Part shown: one piece after another, positions 57,072-64,000 of the stretch | How positions within the stretch are numbered: the stretch's first letter is position 1 | Layout: every line of letters starts with the position of its first letter | Assembly (NCBI GenBank): GCA_954871525.1 | Contig: OX940862.1 | Span: 45,377,732-45,441,731, forward strand | Length of the DNA stretch: 64,000 nt | DNA from: Parietaria judaica | Lineage: Eukaryota; Streptophyta; Magnoliopsida; Rosales; Urticaceae | Reading direction: 5' to 3' | The notes under the pieces: model-generated | Database searches by the model: none | What the model saw: the letters and a program-made list of their open reading frames with translations, nothing else | What the model was told of the DNA's origin: nothing | Made by a program: the position numbers and the translations under genes

Positions 57072-60000
57072 AGATCGAGAGCGGCCCGGACCTTGATCCC
57101 GCCGCCTCCGGCATCTCAAAGACCGAGAGCGGCCCGGACCTCGATCCCGCCGCCTCCGGCATCTCAAAGACCGAGAGCGGCCCGGACCTCGATCCCGCCG
57201 CCTCCGGCATCTCAAAGACCGAGAGCGGCCCGGACCTCGATCTCGCCGCCTCAGGCATCTCAAAGACCGAGAGCGGACCGGACCTCGATCCCGCCGCCTC
57301 AGGCATCTCAAAGACCGAGAGCGGCCCTGACCTCGATCCTGCCGCCTCAGGCATCTCAAAGACCGAGAGCGGCCCGGACCTTGATCCCTCCGCCTCCGGC
57401 ATCTCAAAGACCGAGAGCGGCCCGGACCTCCATCCCGCCGCCTCCGGCATCTCAAAGACCGAGAGCGGCCCGGACCTCGATCCCGCCGCCTCAGGCATCT
57501 CAAAGACCGAGAGCGGCCCGGACCTCGATCCCGCCGCCTCAGGCATCTCAAAGACCGAGAGCAGCTCGGACCTCGATCCCGCCGCCTCAGGCATCTCAAA
57601 GACCGAGAGCGGCCCTGAACTCGATCCCGCCGCCTCCGGATCTCAAAGACCGAGAGCGGCCCGGACCGACCCCGCCGCCTCCGGCATCTCAAAGATCGAG
57701 AGTGGCCCGGACCTCCATCCCGCCGCCTCCGGCATCTCAAAGACCGAGAACGGCCCGGACCTCCATCCCGCCGCCTCCGGCATCTCAAAGACCGAGAGCG
57801 GCCCGGACCTCGATCCCGCCGCCTCCGGCATCTCAAAGACCGAGAGCGGACCGGACCTCGATCCCGCCGCCTCAGGCATCTCAAAGACCGAGAGCGGCCC
57901 GGACCTCGATCCCGCCGCCTCAGGCATCTCAAAAACCGAGAGCGGCCCTGACCTCGATCCCGCCGCCTCAGGCATTTCAAAGACCGAGAGCGGCCCGGAC
58001 CTCCATCCCGCCGCCTCCGGCTTCTCAAAGACCGAGACCGGCCGGACCTCCATCCCGCCGCCTCCGGCATCTCAAAGACCGAGAGCGGCCCGGACCTCGA
58101 TCCCGCCGCCTCCGGCATCTCAAAGACCGAGAGCGGCCCGGACCTCGATCCCGCCGCCTCCGGCATCTCAAAGACCGAGAGCGGCCCGGACCTCGATCTC
58201 GCCGCCTCAGGCATCTCAAAGAACGAGAGCAGACCGGACCTCGATCCCGCCGCCTCAGGCATCTCAAAGACCGAGAGCGGCCCTGACCTCGATCCTACCG
58301 CCTCAGGCATCTCAAAGACCGAGAGCGGCCCGGACCTTGATCCCTCCGCCTCCGGCATCTCAAAGACCGAGAGCGGCCCGGACCTCCATCCCGCCGCCTC
58401 CGGCATCTCAAAGACCGAGAGCGGCCCGGACCTCGATCCCGCCGCCTCAGGCATCTCAAAGACCGAGAGCGGCCCGGACCTCGATCCCGCCGCCTCAGGC
58501 ATCTCAAAGACCGAGAGCGGCTCGGACCTCGATCCCGCCGCCTCAGGCATCTCAAAGACCGAGAGCGGCCCTGAACTCGATCCCGCCGCCTCCGGATCTC
58601 AAAGACCGAGAGCGGCCCGGACCGACCCCGCCGCCTCCGGCATCTCAAAGATCGAGAGTGGCCCGGACCTCCATCCCGCCGCCTCCGGCATCTCAAAGAC
58701 CGAGAACGGCCCGGACCTCCATCCCGCCGCCTCCGGCATCTCAAAGACCGAGAGCGGCCCGGACCTCGATCCCGCCGCCTCCGGCATCTCAAAGACCGAG
58801 AGCGGACCGGACCTCGATCCCGCCGCCTCAGGCATCTCAAAGACCGAGAGCGGCCCTAACCTCGATCCCGCCGCCTCAGGCATCTCAAAGACCGAGAGCG
58901 GCCCGGACCTCCATCCCGCCGCCTCCGGCTTCTCAAAGACCGAGAGCGGCCCGGACCTCGATCCCGCCGCCTCCTGTATCTCAAAGACCGAGAGCGGCCC
59001 GGACCTCGATCCCGCCGCCTATGGCATCTCAAAGACCGAGAGCGGCCCGGACCTCGATCCCGCCGCCTCAGGCATCTCAAAGACCGAGAGCGGCCCGGAC
59101 CTCGATCCCGCCGCCTCTGGCATCTCAAAGACCGAGAGCGGCCCTGACCTCGATCCCGCCGCCTCAGGCATCTCAAAGACCGAGAGCGGCCCGGACCTCG
59201 ATCCCGTCGCCTCCGGCATCTCAAAGACCGAGAGCGGCCCGGACCTCGATCCCGCCGCCTCCGGCATCTCAAAGACCCAGAGTGGCCCGGACCTCCATCC
59301 CGCCGCCTCCGACATCTCAAAGACCGAGAGCGGCCCTGACCTCGATCCTACCGCCTCAGGCATCTCAAAGACCGAGAGCGGCCCGGACCTCGATCCCGCC
59401 GCCTCCGAATCTCAAAGACCGAGAGCGGCCCGGACCGACCCCGCCGCCTCCGGCATCTCAAAGACCGAGAGTGGCCCGGACCTCCATCCCGCCGCCTCCG
59501 GCATCTCAAAGACCGAGAGCGGCCCGGACCTCCATCCCGCTGCCTCCGGCATCTCAAAGACCGAGAGCGGCCCGGACCTCGATCCCGCCGCCTCCGGCAT
59601 CTCAAAGACCGAGAGCGGCCCGGACCTCGATCCCGCCGCCTCAGGCATCTCAAAGACCGAGAGCGGCACGGACCTCGATCCCGCCGCCTCAGGCATCTCA
59701 AAGACCGAGAGCGGCCCTAACCTCGATCCCGCCGCCTCAGGCATCTCAAAGACCGAGAGCGGCCCGGACCTCGATCCCGCCGCCTCCGGCTTCTCAAAGA
59801 CCGAGACCGGCCGGACCTCTATCCCGCCGCCTCCGGCATCTCAAAGACCGAGAGCGGCCCGGACCTAGATCCCGCCGCCTCCGGCATCTCAAACACCGAG
59901 AGCGGCCCGGACCTCTATCCCGCCGCCTCCGGCATCTCAAGGACCAAGAGCGGCCCTGACCTCGATCCCGCCGCCTCCGGCATCTCAAGGACCGAGAGCG

Positions 60001-61507
60001 GCCCCGACCTCGATCCCGCCGCCTCAGGCATCTCAAAGACGGAGAGCGGCCCCGACCTCGATCCCGCCGCCTCAGCCATCTCAAAGACCGAGAGCGGCCC
60101 CGACCTCGATCCCGCCGCCTCAGGCATCTCAAAGACCAAGAGCGGCCCGGACCTCGATCCCGCCGACTCCGGCATCTCAAAGACCGAGAGCGGCCTGGAC
60201 CTCGATCCCGCCGACTCCGGCATCTCAAAGACCGAGAGCGGCCCGGACCTCGATCCCGCCGCCTCCAGCATCTCAAAGACCGAGAGCGGCCCGGACATTG
60301 ATCCCGCCGCCTCCGGCATCTCAAAGACCGAGAGCGGCCTGGACCTCGATCCCGCCGCCTCCGGCATCTCAAATACCGAGAGCGGCCCGGACCTCGATCC
60401 CGCCGCCTCCGGCATCTCAAAGACCGAGAGTGGCCCGGACCTCGATCCCGCCGCCTCCGGCATCTCTAAGACCGAGAGCGGCCCGGACCTCAATCCCGCC
60501 GCCTCCGGCATCCCTAAGACCGAGAGCGGCCCGGACCTCGATCCCGCCGCCTCCGGCATCTCAAAGACCGAGAGCGGCCCGGACCTCGATCCCGCCGACT
60601 CAGGCACCCCAAAGACCGAGAGCGGCCCGGACCTCGATCCCGCCGACTCAGGCACCCCAAAGACCGAGAGCAGCCCGGACCTCGATCCCGCCGACTCAGG
60701 CACCCCAAAGAGCGAGAGCGGCCCGGACATCGATCCCGCCGACTCAGGTACCCCAAAGAGCGAGAGCGGCCCGGACCTCGATCCCGCCGACTCAGGCACC
60801 AAAAAGACCGAGAGCGGCCCGGACCTCGATCCCGCCGACTCAGGCACCACAAAGACCGAGAGCGGCCCGGACCTGGATCCCGCGGATTCAGGCACCACAA
60901 AGACCGAGAGCGGCCTGGACCTCGATCCCGCCGAGTCAGGCACCATAAAGACCGAGAGCGGCCCGGACCTCGATCCCGCCGACTCAGGCACCACAAAGAC
61001 CGAGAGCGGCCCGGACCTCGATCCCGCCGACTCAAGTACCACAAAGACCGAGAGCGGCCCGGACCTCGATCCCGCCGAATCAGGCATCACAAAGACCGAG
61101 AGCGGCCCGGACCTCGATCCCGATGACTCAGGCATCACAAAGACCGAGAGCGGCCCGGACCTCGATCCCGCCGACTCAGGCACCTCAAAGACCGAGAGCG
61201 GCCCGGGCCTCGATCCCGCCGACTCAGGCATCTCAAGGTCCGAGAGCGGCCCGGACCTCGAGCCCGCCAACTCAGTCATCTCAAAGACCGAGAGCGGCCC
61301 GGAACTCGATCCCGCCGACTCAGGCATCTCTAAGACCGGCCCGGATATCGATCCCGCCGACTCAGGCATCTCAAAGACCGAACGCCTCAAAAGCGTCACT
61401 CGGCACCAAAGACCGAGAACGGTCCGGATCTCAATCTGGCCGACTCAGGCATCTCAAAGACCGAGAACGGCCCGGATCTTTATCCCGTCGACTCAGGCAA
61501 GTCAAAG
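57072..61507 (+). repeat. 48-bp tandem array (family 2), about 90 copies
   Basis: About 4.4 kb of 48-bp units: CGAGAGCGGCCCGGACCTCG, ATCCCGCCGCCTCCGGCATC, TCAAAGAC. Two subfamilies: CCGCCTC(C/A)GGCATCTC up to about 60590, then CCGACTCAGGCACC(C/A)CA to about 61340. Marker variants recur at 57611, 58567 and about 59380, and at 58022 and 59791, giving higher-order periods of 956 and 813 bp (about 20 and 17 units). One family-1 unit lies within the end (61378-61412). As 48 is 16 codons, very long open frames appear on both strands; they are not genes. Confidence 0.97.
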
Positions 61508-61595
61508 ACCGAACGCCCCAAAAGCTTCGTGAGTGATGAATGAGCCGTCCTACCGCCCATTTATAGAAGTTTCCCGGGAATCGCAAATTCCCGAG

Positions 61596-61611
61596 AAACT
61601 GGGGGGTTAAT
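61596..61611 (+). other. Element D polypurine tract
   Basis: GAAACTGGGGGGTTAA lies directly before the TGTTACGGG start of the 3' LTR and would prime plus-strand DNA synthesis. Confidence 0.8.
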
Positions 61612-62043
61612 GTTACGGGTATTTTTGCGTGATTGATTTCTTGTTTAATTAACAAAAGCTAGAATTATTCAAGATAATTCTTCTTTTATTAATTATGGTC
61701 AATTTCGCCTAAAATATTTGTTGGAGGTCCGTTTTCGAAAAACGAAGGTTCCCGATGGTCCTGAAAATATCAAAACACCCAAAAACGACATAAAGTTTGC
61801 GAAAATCGGCCTCGGGGACCACCCGAGGCCTCCGAGGGCCCTCCGGGACCCCCGGGTAGGCCCCATCGCCTCTCTGCAGGGCCCACAAAGGTCAAAGCTG
61901 ACCCAGCCACGTGTCAACACGCCACTGGGCGCGAGGGCAACGCCTCAGCCAACCACAGTGTGACACGTGGACGCTGAGTCAGCAAGTCTTGGAGCCAAAG
62001 TTTCAGCGACCCGCCGTCTTCCGGCCGCGCGTGAGGGTGCGTG
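61612..62043 (+). mobile_element. Element D 3' LTR, truncated
   Basis: This matches 51824-52255 with 13 differences by eye, then stops matching after GCGCGTGAGGGTGCGT. TATA, R and U5 are lost. It abuts LTR fragments of another family. Confidence 0.9.
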
Positions 62044-62420
62044 ACGACACTACCTTAATCTATGATTCTTGCAAACTACTTACTCAACGGGTTATGATTC
62101 CATTGAACTGCCCATGATTACTTATTCGTGTCCCAAAACTCATAATAAAGAAATCATAAAATTGTTATTCATATCATCAGCAATGGAACTTGTCACAGTC
62201 AACCGTCTGATCACAAAATAAAAGTATTCAAAATACTTTAGCGATTATATAAAAGACCATGTAAGTCAAAACTTACAAGTTCATGATGCTAATGACATCA
62301 ACCAATTCCATCTGATCATTATTGTGACTTTATCATACTTTGTGTGATGATTTATGATATACGTGTAGTCCTTCCAATAAGAAGATAGTTCATACGTGAA
62401 AAACTTAACTTTGCATGGTG
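62044..62420 (-). mobile_element. Fragment of an H-like LTR
   Basis: Resembles 25740-26110 in the same orientation: AAATCATAAAATTGTTATTC and AGTCAACCGTCTGATCACAAAATAAAAGT-like blocks correspond to GACATCATAAAGTTATTATC and GGTCAACCTTCTAATCCC there. Both ends are ragged. Divergence is substantial, so this is an older copy or another subfamily. Confidence 0.5.
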
Positions 62421-63227
62421 TCCATTCACGCACAAGCAAGCGGTTTTTACTGCTGTTTTTCTACTCATTGTATTTTCATCTTTTAACTCAGTTGATGATA
62501 CTATCTATGAGTGACCCACAATTGATTACGATTCATAAGTTGTGCCCCGGTCCTTCCCAATTCTCATGACCGACAGTCAAAGGAATCATCTTGACCGTGA
62601 AGACAACTATGCGATGTCCATATTTGTGATTAAGCTATCCTTAGTTGTTGACTATCATGTTCCCAAAATAGCTACATTAGGAACGACAATAATGTTTTGT
62701 GCTCTTTAATAGTTAAATAAAAAAGTAATCAAGTCAACAATCAAGGATCAAGTTCACTCAGGACTTAAATCCAATACCATTTGATCATCTAGTATTGACT
62801 TAACTCCATGTTATCAGTGACGGTCTTATATGATAACTTTCGGAGTTTAGTCAGGTCTAGTCCAGTATGAAGCCTCTTTATAACTTGTGCAATTATAATG
62901 AGTGTGACATACACTTTAATCCAGAATATGATTTTACCACTTGGTAAAATTAATGAATTTAACCAATATAATGGGCTCTCACCTAGTTAATTAAGTCACA
63001 TAAATTTTTAAGTTCATTAGTTATATTTATTAATTCTTCCTCACATTGACTCTGTTGTGATATTAATAAAAAAATTGCATCCATTATAAACTATGGAATA
63101 AACATTCTATTTTATTATATTTGAAACTATAATAGCACTAACATAAAAAGCATCATCTTTGTTCAACTTCAATCATAATCTTTTAAAAATGAGTTATTTA
63201 CAGCTTTTTAAGGACATGTGTCCAACA
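62421..63227 (-). mobile_element. 5' part of an A-type LTR (A5)
   Basis: Reversed, it starts TGTTGGACACATGTCC (63227) and follows the family A order: CCCATT, a TGTCACACTC-like block, CCTGACTTAAACTCC-like and GTTCCCAAAATAG-like blocks, ending at AATGGACACC near 62430. The remaining two thirds of the LTR are missing. It interrupts copia pol sequence that resumes at 63228. Confidence 0.7.
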
Positions 63228-63835
63228 AAGGAGGCCCTAATCGCCGATGTGTACATCGATGACCTGATCTTCAATGGATCTATTGGAGATGGAATCGGTG
63301 GATTCAAGGAAAAATGATGAAGGATTTTGAGATGAACAAACACGGAATAATTTCGCACTACCTCAACATCAAGATTGATAAGAAGAAGGAATGCATCACG
63401 CTAAGGAGACGGCCTATGAAGTCCTGAAGCAATTCAACATAGCCTAGGGCAATGCAAGCAAGTACCCGATACAAGAAAACTTGATTATCATGAAGGATGC
63501 AGAACCCCATCAGGTGTCTAAAGAATTTAACCCACACCCTATATAACATCTCATATCTAGTAGGCATGGTGACTAAGCACATGTATAAGCCTACTAGTTA
63601 ACACTAATAGGTTGTAGATCACATCATTTGTACTTGAAAGGAATTACGAAAAATACATGATCAAATGTGGAGGAGGAACTGGAGCCGAAGAACTGGTCTC
63701 TTTTACAAACAGTGACATAGATGGTGATGTCGATGATATAAAAATACCGGAGGGATGGCGTTTTATTTCAATGGGAATCTGATCACCTGATAATCTCAGA
63801 GGCTGACAACTGTGGTCCATTCCTCTTGTTAAGCA
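63228..63835 (+). pseudogene. Copia RT/RNase H remnant
   Basis: It reads ALIADVYIDDLIFNGSIGDG, where copia RT has YVDDLIFTG (the active-site DD is kept), then MMKDFEMNKHGIISHYLNIK. Broken RT end follows, and near 63650-63790 an RNase H start (TGAEELVSFTNSDIDGDVDD, then EGWRFISMG). Multiple frameshifts. It differs in wording from copia F/G and H, so it represents another copia family. It is cut by A5 on the left and an H-type LTR on the right. Confidence 0.75.
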
Positions 63836-64000
63836 TGTTGGGTTCGGAAATTCGCAAAAAATTAAAATTGTCAATTAAATAAAATATTTAAGTAGAATTT
63901 AAGTCCCATACAGTAATTCTTTTTTTTTTTTGGATAAATTAATTCTTATTAACCTATCTAACTTACACAAATCAAAATTAATTTTATGTTTATGATCGTG
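63836..64000 (-). mobile_element. H-type LTR end, continuing beyond the window
   Basis: It starts TGTTGGGTTCGG and contains GAATTTAAGTCCCATACAGT and CTAACTTACACAAATC, matching the segment from 1807 (TGTTGGGTTCTGC..., AATTAAAGTCCCATACAATT). It is the minus-strand end of another H-family LTR inserted in the copia remnant; the left flank is AAGCA. Confidence 0.65.

Larger units (their letters stand above)
51824..62043 (+). mobile_element. Gypsy element D, non-autonomous, satellite-bearing
   Basis: A plus-strand gypsy element with 5' LTR (51824-52871), primer-binding site, long leader, a chimeric gag-integrase ORF (55036-56382), two tandem arrays (56473-61507), a polypurine tract and a 3' LTR cut at about 62043. 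Thirteen differences are seen over the 432 bp shared by the LTRs (about 3%), mostly C/T and G/A as expected from methylated DNA. Protease, RT, RNase H and integrase core are absent, so it depended on another element for movement. The right TSD is lost. Confidence 0.88.

Noticed and set aside
56988..61399. Very long ORFs on both strands (up to about 540 codons) with PEAAGSRSGPLSVFEM- or IPPPPASQRPRAARTS-like repeats
   Set aside because: They exist only because the 48-bp unit is a multiple of three and lacks stops in several frames. All frames are equally open and there is no promoter or unique domain.
56473..61507. CRISPR-like array
   Set aside because: Units are contiguous with no unique spacers, in a plant retrotransposon, so it is a tandem repeat.
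1..64000. Endogenous plant pararetrovirus sequence
   Set aside because: All RT-type motifs found belong to copia (integrase before RT) or gypsy order with LTRs; no movement-protein or coat-protein-like motif was seen.

Overview
This is repeat-dense plant nuclear DNA, most likely from an angiosperm. It holds Ty3/gypsy and Ty1/copia LTR retrotransposons, TG...CA long terminal repeats with 5-bp target-site duplications (TSDs), plant-type primer-binding sites (TGGTATCAGAGC for copia; TGGCGCC... and TGGCGCTAGAAGG... for gypsy) and AT-rich spacers. I see no complete host gene, no tRNA or rRNA gene and no CRISPR array. The species cannot be named from this sequence. Letters A, B, C, D, F, G and H are my own labels for element families.

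Layout. Positions 1-28527 form one nested stack. A copia remnant F (1-1806) is split by a minus-strand copia element H, whose 3' LTR runs in pieces over 1807-2976, 25487-26317 and 27682-27843, followed by a pol fragment (27857-28527). The H LTR is split by solo LTR A1 (2977-4490 plus 24245-25486) and by solo LTR D' (26318-27681). A1 is split by gypsy element B (4491-24244), which itself contains solo LTR A2 (5661-8346) and a truncated inverted A-type LTR. Inside B, a unit of about 7.75 kb (6708-14455) is repeated head to tail (14456-22195) almost without change. Positions 28528-30650 are unassigned AT-rich DNA. Positions 30651-40850 are a second broken gypsy element C, split by solo LTR A4 (34759-37479). 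Positions 40851-43355 are low-copy-looking DNA, with a possible host exon, split by solo LTR D0 (41345-43040). Positions 43356-51481 are a structurally complete copia element G with a decayed pol. Positions 51824-62043 are gypsy element D, with a chimeric gag-integrase ORF and about 5 kb of internal satellite-like arrays. Positions 62044-64000 hold LTR and copia pol fragments.

How the parts relate. B and C carry an extra ORF in antisense orientation between pol and the 3' LTR, a layout reported for the Tat lineage of plant Ty3/gypsy elements. B, C and D each carry a private tandem array downstream of the integrase end. In D this has grown into about 17 copies of a 35-bp unit and about 90 copies of a 48-bp unit with higher-order structure, which looks like a satellite forming inside a retrotransposon. 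Nearly all coding sequence is decayed; the only long uninterrupted non-repeat ORF is the 448-codon gag-integrase fusion in D. Boundaries, TSDs and divergence values were read by eye from this window; family assignments rest on recognised motifs, not on database searches.
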